Shown in pieces: positions 1-5,901 of a stretch of DNA of 9,298 nt (positions are counted from its first letter, which is position 1; each line of letters begins with the position of its first letter). The stretch comes from Micavibrio aeruginosavorus (lineage in GTDB: Bacteria > Pseudomonadota > Alphaproteobacteria > Micavibrionales > Micavibrionaceae), in the NCBI GenBank assembly GCA_003241285.1, contig QFOT01000084.1:1-9298 (forward strand). The letters are read 5' to 3'. A model generated the notes under the pieces. It saw only the letters and a program-made list of their open reading frames with translations. It was not told the origin of the DNA and ran no database searches. Both the position numbers and the translations under genes were made by a program.

Positions 1-13
1 GCGCAAGCACGGC

Positions 14-292
14 ATGCGAAGTAGGCAGACGATGGCTTTTCGAAAACTCTTAAGCCTGCAAAGCAAGCTTCTCAAGGAATATAAAATCCGCGACCGTATA
101 GAGCGGCTGCGCCGGCGCATGGTGATGGATATGCTCAGAAAAGGCATGACGCTGGAAAAATATAAAATATTATACGAACGAAATGGGAGCCCGGGTCTAA
201 ATCAGTCCGAAAACGCCTGCTTCCCCCGTGAAAACGGGGGCCTTGACTCCGGCGCTCCGCCAGATCCCTGCTTTCGCGGGGAAAACGGATGA
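14..292 (+). CDS. Small basic ORF of unknown function, tail read from repeats
   Basis: I do not recognise this protein. Residues 7-57 (from the second Met) are rich in Lys, Arg and Leu and look like an amphipathic, probably helical basic stretch, with the segment IRDRIERLRRRMVMDMLRKG at about 25-44. No signal peptide or catalytic motif is visible. From about residue 69 the protein is the translation of two copies of the local hairpin repeat, giving the near-duplicate phrases CFPRENGG and CFRGENG, and the stop lies just past the second copy. The original C-terminus was therefore probably replaced by repeat insertion. The start is uncertain: the frame is open to the left edge, so this could be the 3' end of a longer gene. 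ATG at 32 is an alternative start with a weak AGGC upstream. It converges on pdxH, whose stop is 14 bases beyond. It could also be non-coding. Confidence 0.35.
   Translation: MRSRQTMAFRKLLSLQSKLLKEYKIRDRIERLRRRMVMDMLRKGMTLEKYKILYERNGSPGLNQSENACFPRENGGLDSGAPPDPCFRGENG
217..286. repeat. Diverged inverted pair of hairpin repeats (hand A then hand B)
   Basis: Hand A unit at 217-243 and hand B unit at 262-286, with an 18-base spacer. The A unit is the most diverged copy in the window, matching the standard unit at about 21 of 27 positions. Its hairpin is still perfect: stem 223-229 with 234-240 around a GAAA loop at 230-233. The B unit has one C-to-T change (269), which leaves a G-T wobble in its stem. 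The pair lies at the 3' ends of both ORF 14-292 and pdxH. Confidence 0.8.
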
Positions 293-306
293 AATTTTCT
301 AATTCC

Positions 307-897
307 TCAGGGATACAGCAATTCGCTATGCCATTCCTGATCCCGTTTTATAAAAACGGTTCTCTCATGGCGGCGGAATTCGACCTGCTGCCAGAACTCA
401 ACGCGCTGTGGCACGATGCGAAAGCCGGACCAGTGCGGCGGGCGCGGCGGGTTTTCAAGCCCGTCGAATTCGGCTTCGTATTTTTTCAATCGCTCTTCAA
501 AAACTTCCCTGCTTTCGAGAGGCGCGGATTGCAACGACGCCCAGGCGGCAATGCGGCTGCCCCGCGCGCGGGAATTGAAATAGGCGTCGGCCTCGGCATC
601 GCTTGTTTTTTCGACGAGGCCTTGAATGCGCACCTGACGCTGAAGGGATTTCCAGTGAAAGCAAATCGCCGCCTTTGGGTGGTTAAGAATTTCGCGACCT
701 TTCTGGCTGTTATAATTCGTAAAAAAAGTAAAACCTCTTTCATCGGCAATACGCATCAAAACCATGCGGGCATTGGGCATGCCGTTTTCATCGACGGTGG
801 CGACGCAGGCCGCATCCGGATCTTCAATTTCCGAAACTCTGGCCTGCGCCATCCAGTCGTCGAAAATTTTAATATAAGGGGGGGATTGCTCTGTCAT
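307..897 (-). CDS. pdxH: Pyridoxamine 5'-phosphate oxidase (PdxH)
   Basis: FMN-dependent cytoplasmic oxidase that converts pyridoxine or pyridoxamine 5'-phosphate to pyridoxal 5'-phosphate using oxygen, the last step of vitamin B6 synthesis and salvage. The 196-residue length is slightly short but within the family's usual range. Visible family motifs: the FMN-contacting NARMVLMR at 42-49, FFTNYNSQKG at 58-67, SRARGSRIAAWASLQS at 109-124, and HWSGFRIVPQRVEFWQ at 155-170. The substrate-binding Arg-x-His of the family (R197/H199 in E. coli) appears as RRH at 175-177. The C-terminus reads W-HSE-LLYP where most members end W-xxx-RLxP, so the Arg next to the end is Leu194. The start was chosen as the first Met preceding the conserved N-terminal region; the upstream ribosome site is weak. 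It is transcribed away from the lipoprotein gene and ends at the first repeat pair. Confidence 0.95.
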   Translation of the reverse strand: MTEQSPPYIKIFDDWMAQARVSEIEDPDAACVATVDENGMPNARMVLMRIADERGFTFFTNYNSQKGREILNHPKAAICFHWKSLQRQVRIQGLVEKTSDAEADAYFNSRARGSRIAAWASLQSAPLESREVFEERLKKYEAEFDGLENPPRPPHWSGFRIVPQRVEFWQQVEFRRHERTVFIKRDQEWHSELLYP

Positions 898-922
898 GGC
901 CCGTTAATATAAGTAAGTATGG

Positions 923-950
923 TTGTCTTGCCGGAATTCTTTTCTATATT
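923..950 (+). promoter_or_regulatory. Candidate sigma-70-type promoter for the lipoprotein gene
   Basis: TTGTCT at 923-928 and TATATT at 945-950 are separated by 16 bases, about 74 bases upstream of the lipoprotein start. It lies in the divergent gap between pdxH and the lipoprotein gene. Identified by eye only. Confidence 0.35.
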
Positions 951-1023
951 ACCTCCGGCCAAACACTTCAACTTGTAATCGCAATGTTCTAAGAACTCGC
1001 TCAAAAGGAAAGAGGGATATCAG

Positions 1024-1500
1024 ATGAAAAAATTTATAGCCACAATGGCAGCCGCGGCATTTATTCTCGCAGGCTGTGCGCAGGATTTTGCTGGCATGGG
1101 TAATAAGCAGATGATCGGCGGCGGTACCGGCGCGGTTCTCGGCGGTCTTGCCGGTTCCCAGTTCGGTAAAGGCTCTGGCCAGTTGGTCGGCGTCGGCGTC
1201 GGCGCGCTTCTTGGTACTCTGGTCGGTAGTTCTATCGGTAAATCACTGGATAAGGCTGATCTGGCCTATGCCCAGCAAGCTCACCAGCAGGCTTACTCCG
1301 CGCCTCTCGGTCAGTCGGTTAACTGGAACAACCCGCAATCGGGTCACTATGGATCTGTAACGCCGCTCCGTGACGGAACCAGCACTTCGGGCCGTTACTG
1401 CCGTGAATACAGCCAGACGATTTATGTCGATGGCCGTAGCGAAACCGGTAAAGGAACAGCCTGCCAGAACTCAGATGGCACATGGCAGATCCAGCAATAA
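1024..1500 (+). CDS. Glycine-zipper outer membrane lipoprotein, Rickettsia 17 kDa surface antigen family
   Basis: 158-residue lipoprotein. The N-terminus is a lipoprotein signal peptide, with Lys2-Lys3, a hydrophobic stretch at 4-16 and the lipobox LAGC at 15-18, so Cys18 should be lipidated after cleavage by signal peptidase II. Residues 31-74 form a glycine-zipper double hairpin (GGGTGAVLGGLAG, then GVGVGALLGTLVG), typical of the Rick_17kDa_Anti family and thought to insert in the membrane. The C-terminal domain carries the family sequence SGRYCREYSQTIYVDG at 122-137 and ends with NSDGTWQIQ. Cys126 and Cys147 could form a disulfide (inference). The length and order match the Rickettsia 17 kDa antigen closely. 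A strong purine-rich ribosome site (AGGAAAGAGGG) at 1006-1016 supports the start. It is a single-gene unit with its own terminator. The precise role is unknown; in the family it is a structural envelope protein. Confidence 0.93.
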   Translation: MKKFIATMAAAAFILAGCAQDFAGMGNKQMIGGGTGAVLGGLAGSQFGKGSGQLVGVGVGALLGTLVGSSIGKSLDKADLAYAQQAHQQAYSAPLGQSVNWNNPQSGHYGSVTPLRDGTSTSGRYCREYSQTIYVDGRSETGKGTACQNSDGTWQIQQ

Positions 1501-1515
1501 TTTGAAATCTTAAAG

Positions 1516-1541
1516 AAAAACCGACCTGATGGTCGGTTTTT
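1516..1541. terminator. Bidirectional intrinsic terminator
   Basis: Perfect stem CCGACC (1521-1526) and GGTCGG (1531-1536) with loop TGAT, flanked by A5 on the left and T8 on the right (1537-1544). The flanks extend the stem and give a U-tract in both directions. It ends the lipoprotein gene on + and the 519-residue gene on minus. The TAA stop of the latter (1543-1545) overlaps the T-run. Confidence 0.92.
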
Positions 1542-1542
1542 T

Positions 1543-3102
1543 TTATTGCTGTTCTTCGGTCTTCTTTTGCGGCGCTTGCCGCTGGACCGTTCCGGCGCCG
1601 CTCATCATGCCGCCTGCCATGCCCATGCCCGATGACGGCGCGGCTGCCATGGCCGGCGCAGGAGTATATTGAGGCACTGCCTGTGGAGCCGCTTGCGGTG
1701 TGGGACCGCGCGGGCGAGGCGGTTCGTTGGCATATTGAAGCTGTGCGATATAAGCGGGATCTTCCATCGTAAGGCGCAAGGATTCCATGACATGTTTCAA
1801 ATCCGGTTTGCGGCTGCAGAACTTTTCGATCTCGTTGAAGGTGACGGCGTTGCCGCTGCGTCTTTCCGCAATCATGTATGAGCCGAGGATATCGAGATTC
1901 TTCCATTCATCCTGCCCGCGTGACAGGCGCTGGAATTCTATGCGCGATGCGGGCTCGGGCGGGGTTCCCTTTTTGAGGGCGATATCGAAGGCGCGGCCTG
2001 CGGCCTGAAGGGCGTCGGCGCACCAGCCGAGCAGGCGGCCTTTCATCAGGTCATGGTTCTGGACATGGGCCGCATCTATCAGGGAATTGGGGCTTCCGGC
2101 CTTGACGGCATCCATGATCGCCATCTCGAAACTCTCTTCGGAAAGCTTGAGATGATTTTGGCTGTTAACATGAATGTCGACGAAGGGGTTGGCCACATTC
2201 AAAAGAGGCGGAGGCGTTTCCGGTTTGATGTTCGTGATTTCGGCTACAAGATTGGCGGTTGCCTTGATCAGGGCGTCCGTTCCCGTATTGACCGCCATGC
2301 CGAGAATTTGCTCGGGTGTGCAGCCGCTCCACGCCATGGTTTGCGCGGGTGTAGCGAAATTAATCCATGACTTGATATTGTATTTGTCGAAGCTGAACGC
2401 GACCTTGCCCGATATGTCGAACAGGCGAAGCAGCTGGTCGTTATCTATCTGGTTTTCGATGGTGTATTTCATGACGTCCGACGAGATTACAAAGGGGTAA
2501 TCTTCGGGGCGGTACATGGTTTGCGGCGTCAGGCATTTGCGGGCGCGCTGGTCTGCCAGATGCATCGCCGCATTGGTATCACCGCTCGAGGAGAGGGCCA
2601 GAGCGCTGAAAATATCGGATTTGAGATGGTTGCGGGATAAGGATAGCTGGCTGCGCTTGGGTTCGAGAATGACGTTGTTCTTATCGAGCTGAAGATTGTT
2701 TTTCTTCGCCAGATAATACGTATCCATGGCCTGTGCGGTATGATGGTAAAGGTCGAACAGGCAGGCTTCATTGTCCGTATAGCTGTCGATATTCAGGGCG
2801 ATGAATCCGATCAGGTGATTGCGGCGGCGAAGTCCCATCATGCTTTTTTCTATGCCGCCTGCGATCCCGACGAATGACGAAGATTCGGGCGTTGCGCCCA
2901 GTGTTTTCAATAGTTCGCGGGCAGATGTTTCGCAAGGATGGCCTTTGAGGGCGCTCAGGCTGCGTTCGCATTCATCGTTCCGCTGGCCGCGTTGGAATAT
3001 GATGAAATTGATCTGAAAATCGGGGTGCTGGCGCTCGACATCCCGTGCAATGCGTCTGGATGCTTTTATGACTTCTTTTCTGAATTCTTCTATTTTTGTC
3101 AT
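1543..3102 (-). CDS. Conserved-looking cytoplasmic protein of unknown function, 519 aa
   Basis: I do not recognise the family. There is no signal peptide and no membrane segment. The N-terminus (1-35) is a charged helix followed by a short hydrophobic strand (INFIIF, 31-36). Residues 94-130 (NHLIGFIALNIDSYTDNEAC onward, then FDLYHH) look like a compact alpha/beta segment. Residues 232-292 contain the most motif-like region, SWINFATPAQTMAWSG then EQILGMAVNTGTD. Residues 340-410 are helical. The tail from about 461 is low-complexity Pro/Ala/Gln/Met/Gly and probably disordered. The body has good codon structure throughout, and the frame is uninterrupted for 1.5 kb, so I take it as a real gene. 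The start at 3102 is the first Met; only a weak AGAG lies 10 bases upstream. It diverges from fabI and converges on the lipoprotein gene. Confidence 0.8.
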   Translation of the reverse strand: MTKIEEFRKEVIKASRRIARDVERQHPDFQINFIIFQRGQRNDECERSLSALKGHPCETSARELLKTLGATPESSSFVGIAGGIEKSMMGLRRRNHLIGFIALNIDSYTDNEACLFDLYHHTAQAMDTYYLAKKNNLQLDKNNVILEPKRSQLSLSRNHLKSDIFSALALSSSGDTNAAMHLADQRARKCLTPQTMYRPEDYPFVISSDVMKYTIENQIDNDQLLRLFDISGKVAFSFDKYNIKSWINFATPAQTMAWSGCTPEQILGMAVNTGTDALIKATANLVAEITNIKPETPPPLLNVANPFVDIHVNSQNHLKLSEESFEMAIMDAVKAGSPNSLIDAAHVQNHDLMKGRLLGWCADALQAAGRAFDIALKKGTPPEPASRIEFQRLSRGQDEWKNLDILGSYMIAERRSGNAVTFNEIEKFCSRKPDLKHVMESLRLTMEDPAYIAQLQYANEPPRPRGPTPQAAPQAVPQYTPAPAMAAAPSSGMGMAGGMMSGAGTVQRQAPQKKTEEQQ

Positions 3103-3171
3103 ATTTAGGATTCTCTGTGGGTTGATATTAACAATAACCCCTTAATAAATATGTAATTCTGGGTCCCGGCT

Positions 3172-3200
3172 CTGGACGTTTGGGCATAATTGTGTAGGAT
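3172..3200 (+). promoter_or_regulatory. Candidate fabI promoter with overlapping inverted repeat
   Basis: CTGGAC at 3172-3177 and TAGGAT at 3195-3200 have a 17-base spacer, about 72 bases before fabI. An inverted repeat, GGGCAT (3182-3187) and ATGCCC (3199-3204) with an 11-base gap, straddles the candidate -10 and could be an operator. The 5' leader after it is very AT-rich (3240-3270). Found by eye, so speculative. Confidence 0.3.
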
Positions 3201-3271
3201 GCCCAATTCCCGCGATATCCGAATTATCGTAATCATTGGGAAAATATAATTAATAAAAATTAAACATTGAG

Positions 3272-4144
3272 ATGATGACGATGAATGCTCCTAAAAATTC
3301 TGCAGGTATTATGGCCGGTAAACGCGGTTTGATCATGGGCGTGGCCAATGACCGCTCCATCGCATGGGGGATCGCCCAGGCCTGCTTCAATCAAGGGGCG
3401 GAATTGGCTTTCACCTATCAGGGCGAAGCTCTGGAAAAACGCGTGCGCCCCTTGGCCGAGAGCGTCGGTTCAAAACTGGTTTTGCCATGTGACGTGACAG
3501 ATGAGAAAAGCATTGCCGACACATTCGCCAAAATCGAGAAGGAATGGGGCGAGTTCGATTTCGTCGTCCATGCGATCGCGTTCTCTGACAAGAATGAGCT
3601 TGACGGTTTGTATCTGAATACATCCCGCGCTAACTTCCTCAAGACGATGGATATCTCCGTTTTCTCCTTCACGGCAGTTGCGCAAAAAGCCGTGCCGCTC
3701 ATGAAAAAAGGCGGCTCTTTGGTAACGCTCACCTATTACGGCGCAGAGCGTGTTATGCCGCATTATAACGTCATGGGCGTGGCAAAAGCGGCGCTTGAGG
3801 CGTCCGTCCGCTATCTTGCAGCCGATTGCGGCAAAGACGGCATTCGCGTCAATGCGATTTCCGCTGGTCCTATAAAGACACTCGCTGCTTCTGGTATCGG
3901 TGATTTCCGCTACATCCTGAAATGGAATGAATTGAACTCTCCGTTGAAACGCAATGTCACGATCGAAGATGTCGGCAATTCGGGCCTGTATCTGCTCAGC
4001 GATCTTGGTTCGGGCGTAACAGGCGAGGTTCTGCACGTGGATTCCGGTTACCACACAGTCGGCATGGTTTCCATCGACGCGGCGGCGGAAACGGCAGAAC
4101 TGCTTAATTCCATCGCGCCAAAGAAAAACGATCAGGCGGCCTAA
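3272..4144 (+). CDS. fabI: Enoyl-[acyl-carrier-protein] reductase (NADH), FabI
   Basis: Catalyses the last reduction of each fatty acid elongation cycle, trans-2-enoyl-ACP to acyl-ACP, as a cytoplasmic tetramer of the short-chain dehydrogenase superfamily. The 290-residue length matches the alphaproteobacterial family. The FabI-type cofactor loop GVANDRSIAWG is at 23-33. The catalytic region TYYGAERVMPHYNVMGVAKA (154-173) carries Tyr155 (E. coli Tyr146), Tyr165 (E. coli Tyr156) and Lys172 (E. coli Lys163). SAGPIKTLAASGI at 197-209 is the substrate-loop signature. HAIAFSDKNELDG at 100-112 puts Ala where E. coli has Gly93, a position linked to triclosan response. Three ATGs are clustered at 3272, 3275 and 3281. 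ATG 3281 would give MNAPKNSAG, the commoner type of N-terminus, and only a short GAG lies upstream, so the start could be 9 bases later. It probably heads a + strand run with the thioesterase and aroC. Confidence 0.97.
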   Translation: MMTMNAPKNSAGIMAGKRGLIMGVANDRSIAWGIAQACFNQGAELAFTYQGEALEKRVRPLAESVGSKLVLPCDVTDEKSIADTFAKIEKEWGEFDFVVHAIAFSDKNELDGLYLNTSRANFLKTMDISVFSFTAVAQKAVPLMKKGGSLVTLTYYGAERVMPHYNVMGVAKAALEASVRYLAADCGKDGIRVNAISAGPIKTLAASGIGDFRYILKWNELNSPLKRNVTIEDVGNSGLYLLSDLGSGVTGEVLHVDSGYHTVGMVSIDAAAETAELLNSIAPKKNDQAA

Positions 4145-4151
4145 TCTTTAT

Positions 4152-4218
4152 AGATCCCCGCTTTCGCGGGGAAAACAGAATTTTAATCTTAGTGCTTTCC
4201 CCGCGAAAGCGGGGATCT
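4152..4218. repeat. Inverted pair of hairpin repeats (hand B then hand A) after fabI
   Basis: B unit at 4152-4176 and A unit at 4192-4218. Each folds on itself as a 7-bp stem with a 4-base loop. Together they can pair over 23 perfect positions (4152-4174 with 4196-4218) around a 21-base loop. There is no T-run, so this is not a standard intrinsic terminator. This is the only pair in the window with B first. Its right end stops 8 bases before the start of the thioesterase gene. Confidence 0.9.
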
Positions 4219-4226
4219 GGAATAGA

Positions 4227-4691
4227 ATGATCTGGTTTAAAGATTACAAACTCGATTACCTCGAAGGTATGCGCAACTCTAATATGGGTACGCATATCGG
4301 TCTTGAATTCTCCGACCTCGGGCCTGATTTCCTGAAAGGCCGTATGCCGGTCGATCACCGCACGACACAACCTTTCGGCATTCTGCACGGCGGCGCATCT
4401 TGCGTGTTATCCGAAACTCTCGGCAGTGTCGCTGCCTGGATGACGATCGATCCTGATTTGTATCGCGCTGTCGGTCTTGAGATTAACTGCAACCATATCC
4501 GTGCTGTCACATCCGGTTATGTCGAAGGTGTCTGTAAAGCTTTTCATGTCGGCAAGAGAACGCAAGTCTGGCAGACGGAAATCTTCGAAGAAGAAAGCCG
4601 CAAGCTTGTCGCCGTTTCGCGTCTGACTGTTGCGGTCATCGAGCAAGGAACACTAAGCGCGCAAAAAACCGCGGTTCATGTAGGAAAATAA
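4227..4691 (+). CDS. Hotdog-fold acyl thioesterase, YdiI (MenI)/EntH type
   Basis: 154-residue hotdog-fold thioesterase closely resembling E. coli YdiI (MenI, 1,4-dihydroxy-2-naphthoyl-CoA thioesterase) and its paralogue EntH. The core TTQPFGILHGGASCVLSETL (46-65) contains the family's key residues at the same numbers as in YdiI: Gln48, His54 and the catalytic Glu63. Further shared blocks are VGLEINCNHIR at 82-92 and GVCKAFHVGKRTQVWQTEIF at 100-119. Residues 140-154 are a C-terminal extension beyond the usual family end. The ribosome site is only TGGA, directly after the repeat arm. The stop is 4 bases before aroC, so the two are almost certainly co-transcribed. The substrate cannot be told: menaquinone precursor, chorismate-derived carrier-bound acyl groups, or general acyl-CoA clean-up are all possible. 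No other men gene is in the window. Confidence 0.88.
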   Translation: MIWFKDYKLDYLEGMRNSNMGTHIGLEFSDLGPDFLKGRMPVDHRTTQPFGILHGGASCVLSETLGSVAAWMTIDPDLYRAVGLEINCNHIRAVTSGYVEGVCKAFHVGKRTQVWQTEIFEEESRKLVAVSRLTVAVIEQGTLSAQKTAVHVGK

Positions 4692-4695
4692 CTAA

Positions 4696-5778
4696 ATGTC
4701 TGGCAACCGTTTCGGCACACTTTTTCAGTATCAAACATGGGGCGAAAGCCACGGTCCGGCAATCGGCGTGGTTGTCGATGGCGTACCGCCGCGCATTCCG
4801 CTCAAAGAAGACGATATCCAGTTGTTTCTGGACCGCCGCAAGCCGGGGCAAAACCGTTTTACGACGCAGCGCCGCGAAGCCGATGAAGTGAAAATTCTCT
4901 CCGGCGTGTTCGAAGGCCAGACGACCGGCACGCCAATCTCTTTAATGATTGAAAACACCGATACTAAATCAAAAGACTATGCGGATATCAAAGACAAGTT
5001 TCGTCCCGGCCATGCCGATTTCACCTATCAGGAAAAATACGGCATCCGCGATTATCGCGGCGGCGGACGATCTTCCGCGCGCGAAACGGCCTCACGTGTC
5101 GCGGCTGGTGCCATTGCCAACAAAATTCTGACGTCGCAGCTTGGCGATAATATAGCGATCCGTGCCTGTGTGGTTCAAATAGGTCCGCATAAAATCAACC
5201 GCGATAATTGGGATTGGACGCAAGTTGATAACAATCCTTTCTTCTGCCCGGATGTAGAGGCTGCGGCGAAATGGGAAGAGTATCTCGACGGCGTTCGTAA
5301 AGCCGGATCGAGCGCAGGCGCGATCATCGAATGCCATGCCTCCGGTTTTCCGGCAGGCCTCGGGGCTCCTGTCTACGACAAGCTTGATGCGGATATCGCC
5401 AAAGCGATGATGTCGATCAATGCCACGAAAGCGATTGAGATCGGGGCGGGTTTTGAATCGGTTGAATGGGGCGGGGAACGCAATGCCGATGCCATTCGCA
5501 ATACAGGCCACGGCGCGCAATTCCAATCGAATAATGCGGGCGGGATTTTGGGCGGTATTTCAACAGGACAGGACATCGTCTGCCGTGTTGCTTTCAAGCC
5601 GACCAGTTCAATTCTGACGCCTGTTCCTACTATCGATAAACATGGCAACGAAACCGATATTATCACCAAAGGCCGCCATGACCCATGCGTCGGCATTCGC
5701 GGCGCGCCCGTTGTCGAAGCGATGATGGCCTGCGTTCTCGCAGATCACTGGCTGCGCCATAAAGCGCAGTGTTTATAG
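4696..5778 (+). CDS. aroC: Chorismate synthase (AroC)
   Basis: Cytoplasmic enzyme that removes phosphate from 5-enolpyruvylshikimate 3-phosphate to give chorismate, the last common step of the shikimate pathway, and needs reduced FMN. The 360-residue length is normal. Family signatures in order: WGESHGPAIG at 15-24 (with the conserved His19), RPGHAD at 103-108 (His106), GGGRSSARETASRVAAGAIA at 122-141, SNNAGGILGGIS at 278-289, KPTSSI at 301-306, and GRHDPCVGIRGAPVVEAM at 326-343. The ribosome site AGGAAA (4682-4687) lies inside the last codons of the upstream thioesterase gene, which supports both the start and co-expression. No frame damage is seen. A repeat pair follows 22 bases after the stop. 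Confidence 0.98.
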   Translation: MSGNRFGTLFQYQTWGESHGPAIGVVVDGVPPRIPLKEDDIQLFLDRRKPGQNRFTTQRREADEVKILSGVFEGQTTGTPISLMIENTDTKSKDYADIKDKFRPGHADFTYQEKYGIRDYRGGGRSSARETASRVAAGAIANKILTSQLGDNIAIRACVVQIGPHKINRDNWDWTQVDNNPFFCPDVEAAAKWEEYLDGVRKAGSSAGAIIECHASGFPAGLGAPVYDKLDADIAKAMMSINATKAIEIGAGFESVEWGGERNADAIRNTGHGAQFQSNNAGGILGGISTGQDIVCRVAFKPTSSILTPVPTIDKHGNETDIITKGRHDPCVGIRGAPVVEAMMACVLADHWLRHKAQCL

Positions 5779-5800
5779 TTGTCTATGGATAAAGAAGAAT

Positions 5801-5866
5801 AGTGCTTTCCCCGCGAAAGCGGGGATCTATTAGTTACCCAGAGATCCCCGCTTTCGCGGGGAAAAC
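5801..5866. repeat. Inverted pair of hairpin repeats (hand A then hand B) between aroC and sppA
   Basis: A unit at 5802-5828, preceded by a conserved A, and B unit at 5842-5866. The arms can pair over 23 perfect positions (5806-5828 with 5842-5864) around a 13-base loop, so the DNA could extrude as a cruciform or the RNA form one long hairpin. Each unit also forms its own 7-bp hairpin. There is no T-run. It occupies about half of the aroC-sppA gap and ends 35 bases before sppA. Confidence 0.92.
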
Positions 5867-5901
5867 AATGTGTGTAAGCTGCACAAAGCAAAGGAAATTT
5901 C

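Noticed and set aside
289..912. A 207-codon + strand open frame
   Set aside because: It is the antisense of pdxH, which has all family motifs; the frame is a shadow.
1319..1906. A 195-codon minus-strand frame crossing the terminator
   Set aside because: It spans the strong bidirectional terminator and overlaps two better supported genes in other frames.
3121..3132. Near-palindrome GTTGATATTAAC upstream of the 519-residue gene
   Set aside because: It is only 12 bases with one mismatched pair in AT-rich DNA, easily expected by chance, with no second copy seen.
5801..5866. Rho-independent terminator at the repeat pair
   Set aside because: The hairpin is strong but no T-run follows on either strand, unlike the true terminator at 1516-1541. 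A role in stopping or protecting transcripts remains possible but is not shown.
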